From contig NC_092811.1 of NCBI RefSeq assembly GCF_040954645.1, forward strand, positions 123,525,411 to 123,589,410: 64,000 bases of DNA, written 5' to 3'. Made by a program: the position numbers and the translations under genes. Under the pieces are notes generated by a model. It was given only the letters and a program-made list of their open reading frames with translations, searched no databases and was not told where the DNA came from. Below are positions 1-11,625 of this stretch, piece after piece (position 1 is the first letter of the stretch; each line of letters opens with the position of its first letter). The stretch comes from Diabrotica undecimpunctata (Eukaryota; Arthropoda; Insecta; Coleoptera; Chrysomelidae).

Positions 1-108
1 GATTATCAGACAACCGATGGACAAAACGTATTGTCGAGAGACATATATAAAAAGCTAAGGGAGACCTATGTCCAGCAATTAACGCATACAGGTTGATGAT
101 GATGAATT
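1..108 (+). mobile_element. 3' end of an RTE-type LINE (fragment)
   Basis: The last codons of an RTE-like endonuclease/reverse-transcriptase reading frame run in from the window edge. Residues ETYVQQ and a stop are readable near 61-102, followed by a GATGATGATG tail. The same EAYVQQW-type ending and GATGATG tail occur in the copy at 8418-9421, so this is the same kind of element. Only the 3' tip is visible. Confidence 0.6.
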
Positions 109-704
109 AACTTTTTCCATTATTTCTTTAAGTACCTACGCAATCAAGCATGGCTTGAAGATTTCTTTCTTATTATATGTTAACACAAACTTTAGTTATA
201 TAGAAACGACTTAATATACTTAAGCCTGGCAAAACTCTTGACGAGTAACCTCCTTTGCCATTTTCAGATCAAATATACAAAATATACCCTATGCCTATGT
301 ACTAAAAACTAAAAATCACAATAAAAAGTAACCAAATTACCAATAATTAATTATTTGTTTATTTTAGTGTCTTTTTTATTACACTTAAAAATATATTTAA
401 GAAATATAAAAGGAATACTTATATAATATTGAAAAGTTGGACACTATTCTCATAAAAGCAAATAGTAATATATATGTGGGATATTTACGTATTATAGTTT
501 AACGAAAATTGCTGTATTAACCTTCCAGCGATAGGGCTGTCGAATCTGTACTACAAATGCATATAAGCTTCCCATACATTTTTAAACTTAGTTGCGAGGA
601 TAAATATCTCAGAAGTTCGAGAATTTTTCTTTCCACTCTATATATGTTTTGGGTGTATACAATAAACCAATACTTAGTAATAGACTTTTTCTTATTGTTA
701 TTAT
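109..704. other. AT-rich DNA with no recognised gene
   Basis: No coding signal, splice structure or recognisable repeat was found here. Short open frames are AT-rich noise. Confidence 0.5.
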
Positions 705-950
705 TCGCCGATGTTCGTCTACTACTGGACATAGGACTCTTCTATTTGTTTCCACTGATGTCTACTCTTAGCAAATCTCATCCATTGCTTGCCCACGATA
801 TGGTCGATTTTGTTTCCTCTTCGTCTTCAGTCTGTTATTATTCGCGTCCATGTTTCAGGGTTATCTCCAGCAACATACCAGGTCAATTACCACTTGAGCC
901 TCGCTATACGTTCCACGACATCAGTTATTTTTAAAATCCATGCAACTGGC
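705..950 (-). mobile_element. RTE-type LINE 3' fragment
   Basis: Read on the minus strand, this stretch gives the end of an RTE-like C-terminal region: VVERIARLKW, then a decayed middle, then KQWMRFAKSRHQWKQIEESY and VQ followed by stops. It matches the pattern of the C-terminus at 9130-9421 (IIEKIARLKWRW ... SWKHEEEAYVQQW). The element ends in a short AATAATAAC-like run. It is 5'-truncated, has stops and is not functional. The plus-strand open frame across it is a shadow. Confidence 0.55.
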
Positions 951-1369
951 TTCTGTTTTTATCCCACCTAAAGGCGTTTGCACCTGCGATGTTTGTAAAT
1001 GTATATCTATACATAAAATGCATGTGTATAACAAAGAAAACGATTAAGAGTGAAATAAAAGTTTTTAAAGCCCTCAATCTAGGGCTTTACCGTTAACACA
1101 TTGCTCAGTTAACATTTTGATTGTATCTACAATATGCGTCTTTTTATTGAGATTTTCTCTTAATCTCATTCTTCTAGATTTCCTATCTTATTTTCTTAAT
1201 ATTAGTTACCCAATATACACTTTGGCAAAACTAGGAATGACTTTTAAAATCCCACGATCGGCACGCCCACATAATGCACAGCAAAATTGCCGGAAATGTT
1301 TTAGTAAGAGAAGTAATCTCGACCTGTAAACTACGTATCAAAATCACGTAGTCTAGTCCCTGCGTGTTG

Positions 1370-1407
1370 CCACAGTATATTGCTTCTTTATAAGCAATAT
1401 ACTGTGG
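1370..1407. repeat. Perfect 16-bp hairpin
   Basis: The arms 1370-1385 (CCACAGTATATTGCTT) and 1392-1407 are exact reverse complements, separated by the 6-nt loop CTTTAT. It lies in non-coding DNA. It is too short for a normal miRNA precursor stem, and no function is assigned. Confidence 0.8.
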
Positions 1408-3089
1408 TGTTGCTTCTCTTTCTCTCAGAAAACTTTCTGTGTCTCTACGTAGACGGGCAAAATTTCTCATTCGTCACGGGTCATTCCTGGTCTTGACAAA
1501 TTGTACCAATTTTGATACGACGGTACAGCCATCGAATTCATAATTTTTATATCTTTACACCCATTAAAATTTGTAAAAACAATCAACGAAAATTCTATAA
1601 AGTGGATAAAATAAAATAAAACATAACCTAAAATCTTTCAAATAATATTGCACACTATTTGGACTATATCTAAACCCAATTTAACTATTCTACAGGTAAA
1701 TACGAAAAAAAAAAATAATACTGAAAAAATTTGGAGGTCATTTTGGTTTGTTGAGTATATTATTTTTATACTTAATTGAATTTATTTATTGTGGGAAATA
1801 GATTTTTCTTTAATACTATTAGAAAACATTAACTGACTAAGTAATAGATTTTATTGCTGAAAATGGCTGAAAAATAGCACAATTCATTCAAAATATTTAT
1901 TTTTATAAACTTGACTTTCACCAAGACTGTGAAATCTACAACTTCTGTATATCCGAACTATTCTGCGATACTTAGTGAAGCATACAGAAAAAATATTTCA
2001 GGTCAAAAATACGTAAAAAGATTATTACACTTTACTGCTCAAAATATTCCTAGAGCTTTATAATACTAAACTCAAAGTAATCACAAGTGGTCTCACTGGA
2101 CATGTGCTGCCTCACATATATATATAATCTCTGTAAAATGAGCACAGTATACAAAGTTAACATAATGTAGAATATCAGATCAATTGTTTGCCAACGTCAT
2201 AAAATACTTCGAATAGATCTTTTTAAAACCTGATCAAATAACAAAAAGGGTTAATGTACTTTCAAGGAGTATACACAAAAGATTTATCACAGTATGGAAT
2301 AGAAGTAATAGATAATTTTGTGTTTATGGTGTTAAATTTTTCTACTACTTCTCTACATAGATAGAACATGGACATCTATGCAAATTGATGAAAAAGTCCT
2401 AAAGAGTTTGAAATATACAAGGTCTGTCTTCAAAGTGAAAACACTTTCGTCTACAACTTGAGCGCCAAAGCATTCCACAACCTTCTATGATGTACAAGCG
2501 TAATCAGTAACTCTTCAACGACCTGCTGTACAGCGCAGTTATTAGTTCTGATTGGTAATAGTATACTTTTTTATGTTGTATTTTTGCAACATAAACGAAT
2601 TAGTATTAAATCTTGCTGTAGACTTTAATTAAGTTTGCGGGAATTCTTTGGAGGTAAATGTATGAGTGAAACCGTTGATTGAATAATAACCCAATTTGGG
2701 TTATTCAATCAACGGTGAAACACAGATAAAGGGATACTTCAATCGAATTAAAAATTGTCGCCCGCCTGTTGATAGTAACCCGCTCATTGGACGGCCTTCC
2801 GGTACAACATCACCGAAAATTTTCGCACATGTGAGGCTTGCCTTTAAAAATCATCGTTTGATTGCGAACTAGAATGTGATCTTGTGTGTATGTCAAATTC
2901 ATTCCAAAATTGTTCAGAGCAGAAAAAGATTGGTCTAAAAGTCGCTCTGGACATCGTGTCAGTAGTCGCTAATAATCAATGAAAAGAAATATTATACTAA
3001 AATAGATTATTACAGATAACTAGCAGCGCTTTTACAACTATAATCTCGACCCTATCAAAGTATCCTTTCGATATTCTATCGATATCAAT
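1408..3089. other. Non-coding AT-rich DNA with small hairpins
   Basis: No gene is recognised. Besides the hairpin at 2671-2716, a short dyad (TTTATGTTG ... CAACATAAA) occurs near 2571-2596. Nothing else stands out. Confidence 0.45.
2671..2716. repeat. Imperfect hairpin, about 20-bp arms
   Basis: CCGTTGATTGAATAA on the left pairs with TTATTCAATCAACGG on the right, continuing into CCCAA/TTGGG after a 3-nt insertion in the left arm. Non-coding; possibly the core of a small foldback repeat. Confidence 0.7.
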
Positions 3090-5347
3090 ATCGTTCAGAA
3101 GATAAGAAGTATGAGAGAAGTTGAAATCGACGTTTATCTCGTTAAAATCGCATGTAGGAGGAGGCTGGAAGAAAAAGAGAAATCGAACAATAAAACTAAG
3201 AGAAAGTACAATATTGAAAAACTTAAGGAAGTAGAAATAAAAAATAAATATGAAGAAGAAATAAATAAAATTCTACCGTGTGACAATTCTAACAATTCTA
3301 ACAGTGTGACCAAAATTTACAGACAGATCAAGCCTGAGAACAAATTAAATCTGCCGTAGGAGAAGCTAGCGAGAAAATAGTTGTGCGACTCCAAGAGAAG
3401 TACAAACAAAGATTGGTTTGACGAAGAGTGTCAGGCGATAGCAACGGAAAAAAGATCATACAACAAATATTAACAGATAACAGAGAGTGTAAAAAACACG
3501 AATATAGAAAAATTCGAGGAAAATTGAAAGCTCTGTGTAGAAGGAAAAAGAGATACCACAATGAGTTGAAATTAAAAGAGGTAGAAGAGAAGTTTAAAAA
3601 CAAAGAGGTGAGGTCGTTCTATTAAGAAGTTAAAAAGATGGGAAAAGGTTACCAAAGCCACTGTAGTTATATGAAAGGTAAAGATGGAAATTTAATTAGC
3701 GATCCGGCAGAAATAATGACGGAATGGAAAAAACGTTTTGAAGAATTATTAAATGGTGAGATGGAGCACGAAGCAGTAGACAACTGGACGGTTGGAGAAA
3801 ATGCGATAGTTGAAAGGCAGCCTACAGAGGAGGAGGTGGTGACAGAAATACAAGAAATGAAAAATAATGGAAGTCCTAGTAAAAATGACATATGCATAGA
3901 AATGATCAAGTTTGGTGGAGAACAACTACAAAGAAAAATATATCAGCTACTAGTGTAAGTATGGGAAAAGGAAATAATGCCATCGGAGTGGTATGAGGCC
4001 CGCATATGCCCTCTGCATAAAAAAGGAGACAAACTGAAGTGTGACAACTATAGACGTATAGTCTTACTAGACACGGTATACAAAATATATATTAGCAAGA
4101 ATATTAAGAAATAAACTAAATTGCTATACGGAAACAATCCTACATGAGTATCAGGTCGGCTTTAGAAAGGACAGATCTACTGTAGACCAAATCTTCTCAT
4201 TAAAGGAGATACAAACGACTTGTTATGAAGGTAAAGTTCCCCTGCATGTTTTGCTTGTTGATTTTAGAGAAGCATATGCTATAATCGATAGAGTCAAAAT
4301 GTATCGAGCAATGGAACATTTGGGTATACCAAAGAAACTGATCCGGCTAGCTAAAATGACACTTAATAACTCTACGTGTGAAATTGCATGACAGGGTCAC
4401 ATATCAGATCAATTTACGGTTGCAAAAGGCTTGAGACAGGGAGATCTTTTGTACACTGCATTATTCAACTTAGTGTTAGAAACTGTAATCAGAAAATGCA
4501 GCATGCAGGTGGAAGAAACGATCATGAAAAATGGGCACCAGTGGTTGGAATTTGCTGACGATCTAACGATCCTAGCAAAAAACGAGAAAGAATTAAGAAG
4601 AGTTGTGAAGAAAATCATTGAAGAAGCACAGAAATTCGGATTGGAACTAAATGAAGACAAAACCAAATATATAATCATGGGAGGGACAGAAGGGAAAAAG
4701 AAGACTTTAGTGTGAGGTCTGTAAGTGGTTAAAGCTATAGTTTTAAAAAGGTGGACAAATTTGAATACCTGGGTGTAGTTTTCGATGGAAATGGAAAAGA
4801 GAAATGGGAGCTCGAAGCCAGAATAGCAAAAGGGAATAAAGAATTAGGTAGTTTAAGAGTCCTACTAAACTCAAAATACGTTTCTAGACAAGGTAAACTC
4901 AGTATATATAAAACAGTAATTCGACCCACAGTAACATATGCCGGTGAGAGATGGACATTAAATAAGAAGGAAGAGGATACTCTGGAAAGATGGGAAAGGA
5001 AAATATTGAGACGCATATTCGGAGGACGGAAGACAGAAGAAGGTTGGGAGAGAAGAACCAACAATAAATTAATGGCTTTATACAAAGAACCTACCATTAC
5101 TAAGTTCGTCAAGTCACAAAGAATCAGATGGTTGGGACATGTGGAAAGAATGGCAGCAAACAGAATGCCTAAACTAGTAATAACCAGAAAACTAATCGGC
5201 CGCAAAAGAAGAGGTAGACCCAGAACGAGGTGGATTAGTAAAGCGGAGGAAGACCTTAAACAAGTGAAGGTGAGGGTCTGGAAAAGAAGAGCACAAAATA
5301 GAAGCGAATGGAGAAATATTGTCCACCAGGTCCTTCAGATCAGTTAA
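3090..5347 (+). pseudogene. RTE-type LINE endonuclease/reverse transcriptase, degraded
   Basis: This is a non-LTR retrotransposon whose product would nick target DNA and reverse-transcribe its RNA there. Visible in order: the end of an APE-type endonuclease and its linker (3095-3350, VYLVKIACRRR, then a charged coiled region); a pre-RT linker (3638-3955, PTEEEVVTEIQEMKN); finger blocks with frameshifts (3990-4430); an RT palm with EFADDLTILAKN near 4550-4580; a thumb with FEYLGVVFDGNG near 4757; and a long C-terminal region (4751-5347) with RIRWLGHVERM and GRKRRGRPRTRW. The palm keeps FADD, the usual catalytic Asp pair. Multiple stops and frameshifts make it inactive. Clade placement rests on motif style only. 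Confidence 0.8.
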
Positions 5348-6612
5348 GAATGTTGAAAATATATCAAAGTATTCTCAATGGAAAGTTTCGCCCAGGCGTC
5401 CATTTTTACTGTTTTTTTTTTGTTTGTTTCGATTACGAAGGTACCATTTTCGGGAGACAACTTGTGCAACACTTTTTGGAAAAATACAAGGCTGCGCAAC
5501 TCCGTTAGTCTCCATATAGTTCTGTCAGTAGTTCAATACAAACAAAAAGGACGATTACAGCAAATTCTGATGAAGGTTTTTTCCTGGGTTTTAAATTGAA
5601 ATAAAACATTAAAATGTTTTATTTGGATCACAAAAGCTCCTGCCTTTTGAAATCTTCAAGCGCTCTGAAGAAACCTTATATTGGTAATTTTCAAAATTAA
5701 CAAATTGAGACTCTCCAACCTCTTCATAACAAGTAAGCCAAAAAAATATTCAACAACATAATTTTTCGAACGTTTTAGCTTATCTATTACTTAATCAATT
5801 AAATTAAGTAGAAAATGTTTAATGTATTGAGACAATATGTTTGCACTGATCTGACAAAAGGATTTTAACACCAAAATAAACTGAGATATTTATACCAAAC
5901 ATACTCTTAGTCCTAACAATTAAGAACTAATGTAGATATAGTGCTTGCCATTTCGGAAGAACCAACGCCGATTCTCATATTCCTAGCGGTACAACCCAAG
6001 CAGTTGTCTTAAAAATATCAATATGGCAATGTTACGTTTCGGCAACATTAGGAAATAATAAAGACAAGCTTTAATACGTTGGTTCTTTTTCGCAGGCGAT
6101 TACCACTACAGCTCTCTATAGTTTTGGTGGGTTCACAATAATATATTTAAAGTATATTAAATAGAATTCTTCGATTATTTCTGAAATTATTTGTTGATGA
6201 TTACGATTAGTATGATCAAAAAAAAATAAGTATCACAGAGCCATAACTTCTCATATCTTACCGTACTATTCATCCATCGGCTAACGCCACAGATCCATTT
6301 TCGCAAATAGTCGAATGCAATAAAGATAATTATCGTAGTATGCCATAAAAATCCAAATAAACATTTTAAATATTCTCCCGAAGTACACCTTTTACTACTT
6401 ACCATTTTAAAACTTTAATTCATCAAATATTTGTCGGATGGGCTCAGAGCTCATCTGCTATACCATATGCAAAGAGAACAGAAATATTTTATATATCATA
6501 TGGTAGACATAAAAGAAATCCGGATATGTCAAAATTCCCCAAACACGTCATAGTTCTCAAACTATAGTTCTCTCAAGAGCAACTTGCTATGTTCATCTAT
6601 ATATAGTATGCT
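5348..6612. other. Non-coding DNA with a weak inverted repeat
   Basis: No gene is recognised. AAGAACCAACG at 5957-5967 is inverted at 6077-6087, which could be the ends of a small MITE-like repeat. The 11-bp match alone is weak. Confidence 0.4.
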
Positions 6613-6626
6613 TAGTGTGACCAACT
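6613..6626 (+). repeat. Left terminal inverted repeat of the hAT element
   Basis: TAGTGTGACCAACT matches the reverse complement of 11341-11354 exactly over 14 bases. Confidence 0.75.
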
Positions 6627-6765
6627 AGCCCAAAAAATCCGGGACATGGCCCGAATTACGAAGTCGTGTCTCGGCGTCCCGCACAAGGCTTCCGGGCCAT
6701 CCGAATTTTTAACTTTTTGGTAAAATTCTGTTTTGAAATTTTAAATACGTTATTCTTCTAAGAAT

Positions 6766-7946
6766 ACAATTCGGATTTCGTGATGCTCTGGGAACACGGG
6801 AGGCCCTTTTTGCTGTACAGGTGCTATTTCAGAGATGCAGGGATGTGAATTGTGACATATACGTATGCTTTATAGATTACCAGAAGGCATTTGACAGAGT
6901 AAAACATGACAAATTAATGACTAATGCAAGAAATTGGAATTGACAACAAAGTACTTAGAATTATCAGAAACATTTACTACAATTCGAACGGCCAAAATCA
7001 AAATAGAAGACCAGTTAACTGATAAAATTGCAATAGAACGTGGAGTACGACAGGGCTGTATTTTGTCTCCATTGTTGTTTAATATTTATTGTGAATGGGT
7101 ATTTAAGGAAGCTTTAGACGGTTGTGCGTAAGGAATACTAATAAACGGTGAATGGTTGAATAACATTAGATATGCAGATGACACTATAGTTTTTGCCGAT
7201 AATCTGAATGACTTACAGATATTAACAAATCGCATAACAGAAGTCAGCAACAGATACGGACTAGCTCTTAACATAAAGAAAACTAAATTTATGACAATTA
7301 GTAAAAAACCAATACTGAACGCTCAACTTACAATCAACCAACAGAATATCGAAAGAGTCGAGCAATATACATATCTAGGCACCAATTTAAATAGCCAATG
7401 GAACCACTCAACAGAAATTAAACAGCGAATAATAAAAATAAAAGCAGCATTCGTTAGAATGAGAACCATTTTCAACAGTCGAGACATATCATTAAAAACA
7501 AAATGCCGTCTATTGAACTGCTCCATATTCACAGTTCTGCTCTACGGAATGGAAGCATGGGCACTGACTGTTGCATCTATGAATCGGCTCGAAGCTTTCG
7601 AAATGTGGTGTTATAGGCGCATCTTACGTATGTCCTGGGTTGACAGAGTTACTAATGTGGAGGTCCTGCGTAGAATGGGGAAAGAATGTGAAATTCTCAT
7701 GACCGTCAAAGCTAAAAAGCTGGAATATCTAGGACATGTAATGAGAAATCAAGAACGTTACGGCCTTCTCCAGCTGATTCTCCAAGGGAAAGTAAATGGT
7801 AAGAGAGGACCGGGAAGAAGACGCATTTACTGGCTTCAAAATTTACGAAAGTGGTATAACACGATTACCACTGAACTGTTCCGCGCTGCAATAAACAAAG
7901 TAAGGATAGCCGTGATGATCGCCAACATAGGCACTTTAAGAAGAAG
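6766..7946 (+). pseudogene. 5'-truncated RTE-type LINE nested in the hAT, 14-bp TSD
   Basis: The copy is flanked by ATTCTTCTAAGAAT at 6752-6765 and 7947-7960, a perfect 14-bp target-site duplication. It opens inside the RT domain (FGFRDALGTREALF, then CFIDYQKAFDRVKHD near 6870-6905), has frameshifts near 6925 and 6985, then VRQGCILSPLLFNIY, an in-frame TAA at 7129 and the palm motif RYADDTIVFAD near 7170. The 3' part (7156-7956) is an open frame of 266 residues with LYGMEAW, LEYLGHVMR and GKRGPGRRR. The body ends in AAGAAGAAG, the same 3' end as the copies at 43934-45143 and 56217-57535. Active RT is ruled out by the breaks. Confidence 0.85.
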
Positions 7947-7960
7947 ATTCTTCTAAGAAT

Positions 7961-8402
7961 TCACATCAAATTGAATTGTTGGGACGAAAAAAAGTCGAAA
8001 ATTTCTAGAGTGTAATACTAATACCACATCCAAAACGCGTGCATTTTATCGTGGTATGTATTATGTTATAGGAAAACTCAAATTGTGCACTTTTTTCGTT
8101 TCTGTATTATAACTATCCTCTTCCAAAAAGATTATTCCAAAACGATAACAATTCATGTATTGTATACACATCAATCATGCCGACCGAGGTGTGCCGCATT
8201 CAACGATGTAATGATTGTTGATAAATGTTTTTTTTTCGGTTTTGTCAACCATTCTAAGTAGGTAAACAAACTTCTTGATTTCATTCGCGATATATTCTTG
8301 AAGAATAAATGATTCATTTCCAAACCGTTACGTGCTTTGAACCAATATCAAATCTACTGCTTTACAATACGATTTTATGTAAACATTTATTTTATGTCAC
8401 TT
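7961..8402 (+). other. Internal 5' region of the hAT element
   Basis: Non-coding hAT sequence between the two nested LINEs. It includes a perfect palindrome: 8387-8400 (TTATTTTATGTCAC) is the exact reverse complement of 8404-8417, with a 3-nt TTT spacer. The second LINE inserted at the edge of this palindrome. Confidence 0.55.
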
Positions 8403-8417
8403 TGTGACATAAAATAA

Positions 8418-9421
8418 CCCAGGACTGTGTGACACAGTTGAGCTAAGCAAAATATTACAGGCGCTTAAAGAATGAACCACTGTCAGATTACATACTAACA
8501 GTAATCGCATAAAAATAGAACGGGGGGTTAGACAAGGAGACCCAATGTCACCTAAACTTTTTAATACGGTGCTAGAACATGCTTTTAAGAATTTGGATTG
8601 GATGACAAAGGGAATAAAAATAGATGGAGAATATCTAAACAACTTACGTTTCGGCGATGATATACTTATACTTAATAGCTGAAGATCTAGGTATGGCAAG
8701 AGAGATGGTACAGGAACTCGTTGTGGCTACAGAAAGTGTAGGTTTAAATATAAATATCTCGAAAACAAAAATCATGACCAATTTGGTACCCAACCAAAAC
8801 ATCAGTATTGGTGGAAAAGAAATAGAACTCGTAGATAGATATAAATACCTGGGACATGAAATTATGATTGGCAGGGATAACCAGACTCATGAACTGAAGA
8901 GAAGAATCGGCCTTGGGTGGGCAGCATTTGGAAAACTGAGAGAAACTTTTAAAAGTGAGCTGCCCAGATGCCTAAAGAGAAAGGTAATTGATCAGTGCGT
9001 CCTCCCAGTCTAGACGTACGGAGCAGAAACACTTACCTTAACAAAAGCAGCAGCTACCAAACTGAGAGTCATGCAGAGAAGAATGGAGCGGTCCATGTTA
9101 GGAATAACTCTGCGAGACAGAATAACCAACTAAGACATCAGGAGAAGAACCGGAGTGACTGACATCATCGAGAAGATAGCCAGACTAAAATGGAGATGGG
9201 CAGGACACATAGCCAGAATGACAGATGGGCGATGGACAAAGAGGTTATTGGAATGGAGGCCAAGGGAAGACAAGGAAAGCGTCGGTCGACCACCTACAAG
9301 ATGGACTGACGATTTAAGAAGACTCAATAAAAACTGGATAAGAGCGGCGCAAGATAGACGGAGTTGGAAACATGAGGAAGAGGCCTATGTTCAGCAGTGG
9401 ACTCTTGAGGCTGGATGATGA
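8418..9421 (+). pseudogene. 5'-truncated RTE-type LINE nested in the hAT, 15-bp TSD
   Basis: Flanked by TGTGACATAAAATAA at 8403-8417 and 9422-9436, a perfect 15-bp target-site duplication. The body starts in the RT palm: VRQGDPMSPKLFN near 8530, then FGDD near 8655, where the usual FADD has lost its Ala. A frameshift follows, then YKYLGHEIMIGRD (8840-8880), a stop at 9010 and the C-terminal RWRWAGHIARM ... GRPPTRWTDDLRR ... AYVQQWTLEAG (9155-9415). The 3' end is a GATGATGATG tail, as known for RTE elements. It is a different subfamily from the neighbour at 6766 and is closest to the fragment at 21825-22690. Confidence 0.85.
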
Positions 9422-9530
9422 TGTGACATAAAATAAATTTTTGAAGCCTCAAATAGATTAGTGATCATCTACGAAGGTCCGAAGAATTGTTTAGTTGATT
9501 TTACATTTTTCATTCCATTCTATTGCTAAT

Positions 9531-10655
9531 ATGGAACCAGAACAAGAAAGTAAAAAGAGAAAACGCTATTGCACTTTTAATAAAATATTGCAAGAAGAAT
9601 TCCCATTTAAAAAAAAAGTAACAGTAACGTAAAATGTGATACTTGTGGATCCGAATTTTCGATCGTCCACTGTGGTAGAGCGGATGTAGTGAGTCACATC
9701 AAAAGTGAAAAACACCAAAGAGGTATTAGCTCCGCGACAAGCAGCAAAAAATTGACTGAATTGTTCAAGGCAACAGCAACGTCGAGAAATATTGATTTAG
9801 AGACAGCAGCTTGGGAAGGTGTTTGGGCGTATCATATGAATAAGGCAAATGAAAACTTTCGCTCAGCTGATTGCTCATCGGAAATATTTCGGAATTGCTT
9901 TGGATTGACCAAATGTCAGTCAGTTCGTACTAAATGTGAGGCAATTGTTAAAAATGTCTTTGGTCCGTACATCGAAAATCAATTGGTTGATGCAATGAAC
10001 AACGCAATATACGTCAGTATAATTACCGATGAATCTAACCATGGAAACGTAAAGATGTTCCCGGTTGTGGTGAGATATTTCGTTCTATTAGAAGGTATGA
10101 AGACGAAAATATTGAATTTTACGGCTGAAGATGGAGAAACATCTGATATTATTGTGCAGCTCTTGAGGAATACTCTTGAAAAGTACAACATCTCAAGAAA
10201 GTTAGTTTCATTCTGCGGCTATATTACTAATACTAATTTTGGTTGCAAAAACCGAGGTGGGCAAAACAATGTTTACTACAAACTAAAATCACAGGTGAAT
10301 CCAAATTTGATGGGAATCGGTTGTGCGGCTCACATTATTCACAACACTTTGCAATATGGCTGCAATATGTTACCATTTGACGTGGAATTCATTATGGTGA
10401 AAATTTACTCACATTTTTATCGTTTCACTGTTCGTGTCACACATTTGAAAGAGTTTTGTGAAACCGCACACGTTGAATACCAGAAAATTGTTGGTTATAG
10501 GAAAACTCGCTTTTTGGAAATATTCACATACGTGCAATCATTCTTACAAGTTTATGATGGATTAAAGGTGTATTTTCTGGAAACTTCAAACAGCCCAAAA
10601 TTACTGAAGGGTTTTTTCAAGGACCCATGTTCGAAAGTTTGGTTGTTGTTCTTTC
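9531..10655 (+). pseudogene. hAT transposase relic with BED-type zinc finger
   Basis: An ATG at 9531 starts a short lysine-rich N-terminus. A one-base change in the A-run at about 9609-9617 breaks the frame, which resumes as a BED-like finger: CDTCG, a spacer, then HIKSEKH (C-x2-C ... H-x5-H, 9640-9712). A catalytic-domain portion follows: IITDESNHGNVKMFP near 10020-10065, and IGCAAHIIHNTL near 10315-10350. Recognisable homology stops near 10655 at CAG|GTAAAA; the C-terminal dimerisation (hATC) region is not seen. The family cuts and pastes DNA as a dimer, so this truncated, frameshifted copy should be inactive. The GTAAAA could be a splice donor, but no downstream exon was recognised. Confidence 0.7.
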
Positions 10656-11340
10656 TTGATCAGGTAAAAGCAGCTTTACATCTAGGCACTGCAAGTCTGT
10701 CTTGCACGCCATATCTCTTGCCTAGCCTGTTTACATTAGAGCTATTTCTGTGCAATTTTTGATACCACTTTCATTATTGCCACCAAAAGAAATATACCAA
10801 AACATTAACTTTAGATATTTCACCTGGAAATTTCAGTCCAGCATTAAATATATTAAAATATAAATCACAAATTATTAGGTACATCCAATAAATAATATTA
10901 TAAACTTACACAATAATATATGATAATATTCAGTTTTATTCTAAACTAAATTTTATTACACTGGCAACATGAATTTTGATAGCAACTTGCAGCAAAATAG
11001 TATGAAAAATTTAATAAGTTTTCATTTTTCCTATAGCACAGGAATTGCATGAAAACAGCGCGTGAGCATGCGCTGTTGCATAATCTGTCTTGCTTGGCTC
11101 TTGCCTAGCATGAAAATTGCATAATGTAAAACCATCTCAAGAAACGTGTTTAAAAATTACTTTTAATCACTTCATGACTTGAATATTTGAATCTAACCTG
11201 AATTGCAATTGTTTTTTTTTTACATAGGCTAAAATTTCAATTGAAATGACACAAGATGGCCACAAATGGCCCGATTTGCATTAAAAAGTCCCGGATTTCA
11301 GGTATTTTTTTTAGCCTGGTCTTGAATTCGATTGAATTGG
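10656..11340 (+). other. 3' non-coding part of the hAT element
   Basis: No coding domain is recognised. Two short similar stretches (TCTGTCTTGC ... TCTTGCCTAGC) occur near 10695-10730 and 11080-11110. The right end carries blocks related to the left end. Confidence 0.4.
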
Positions 11341-11354
11341 AGTTGGTCACACTA
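11341..11354 (-). repeat. Right terminal inverted repeat of the hAT element
   Basis: Exact reverse complement of 6613-6626. It ends 271 bases beyond the stop codon of zinc-finger gene 1. Confidence 0.75.
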
Positions 11355-11613
11355 TTCATGAGGAATCTTAATGCGTTTCAAGAAACCATTATACTCAGTT
11401 TGAAAATTATTAATGCTATAGCTTTTATGACACAGCTGATTTGAAATTTTCTTGAGTCAAAAAAAAAAACACTTACTTGGTAGTTAGTAAGAGTATTTAC
11501 AATTAAAGAATGTGTCCCACCAAAAATATAGAGAACTGTAAAGTACTGTAATACTATATGAGAACTATACGACATTTAAACCAAACTTGGCTAGCATTAT
11601 ATACCCTGACATT

Positions 11614-11619
11614 TTTATT
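11614..11619 (-). terminator. Polyadenylation signal AATAAA of zinc-finger gene 1
   Basis: TTTATT on the plus strand reads AATAAA on the minus strand, only about 6 nt after the TAG stop at 11626-11628. This is unusually tight, but it is the nearest candidate. Confidence 0.4.
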
Positions 11620-11625
11620 TCACTT

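Larger units (their letters stand above)
6613..11354 (+). mobile_element. hAT-family DNA transposon with two nested LINEs
   Basis: The outer ends are inverted: TAGTGTGACCAACT at 6613-6626 and its reverse complement at 11341-11354. Just inside, both ends carry related ATCCGGGAC and CGGGCC-like blocks, offset by an indel of about 25 bp in the right end. Between them lies a hAT-like transposase relic (9531-10655). Two 5'-truncated LINEs inserted later at 6766-7946 and 8418-9421, each with its own target-site duplication. I could not confirm the 8-bp duplication expected for hAT: the flanks AGTATGCT and TTCATGAG do not match. Without the LINEs the element would be about 2.5 kb. Confidence 0.75.

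Noticed and set aside
557..971. Plus-strand open frames of 60-125 codons
   Set aside because: They overlap a minus-strand RTE fragment whose protein blocks are recognisable; the plus frames have no domain.
5308..5599. Three overlapping small open frames after the LINE at 3090-5347
   Set aside because: Mutually overlapping frames with no domain, in AT-rich DNA following the LINE end.
5957..6087. MITE bounded by AAGAACCAACG inverted repeats
   Set aside because: An 11-bp match 110 bp apart, with no flanking duplication, is not enough in AT-rich DNA.
6605..11362. 8-bp target-site duplication of the hAT element
   Set aside because: AGTATGCT and TTCATGAG do not match, so the duplication is decayed or the ends have been altered; not claimed.
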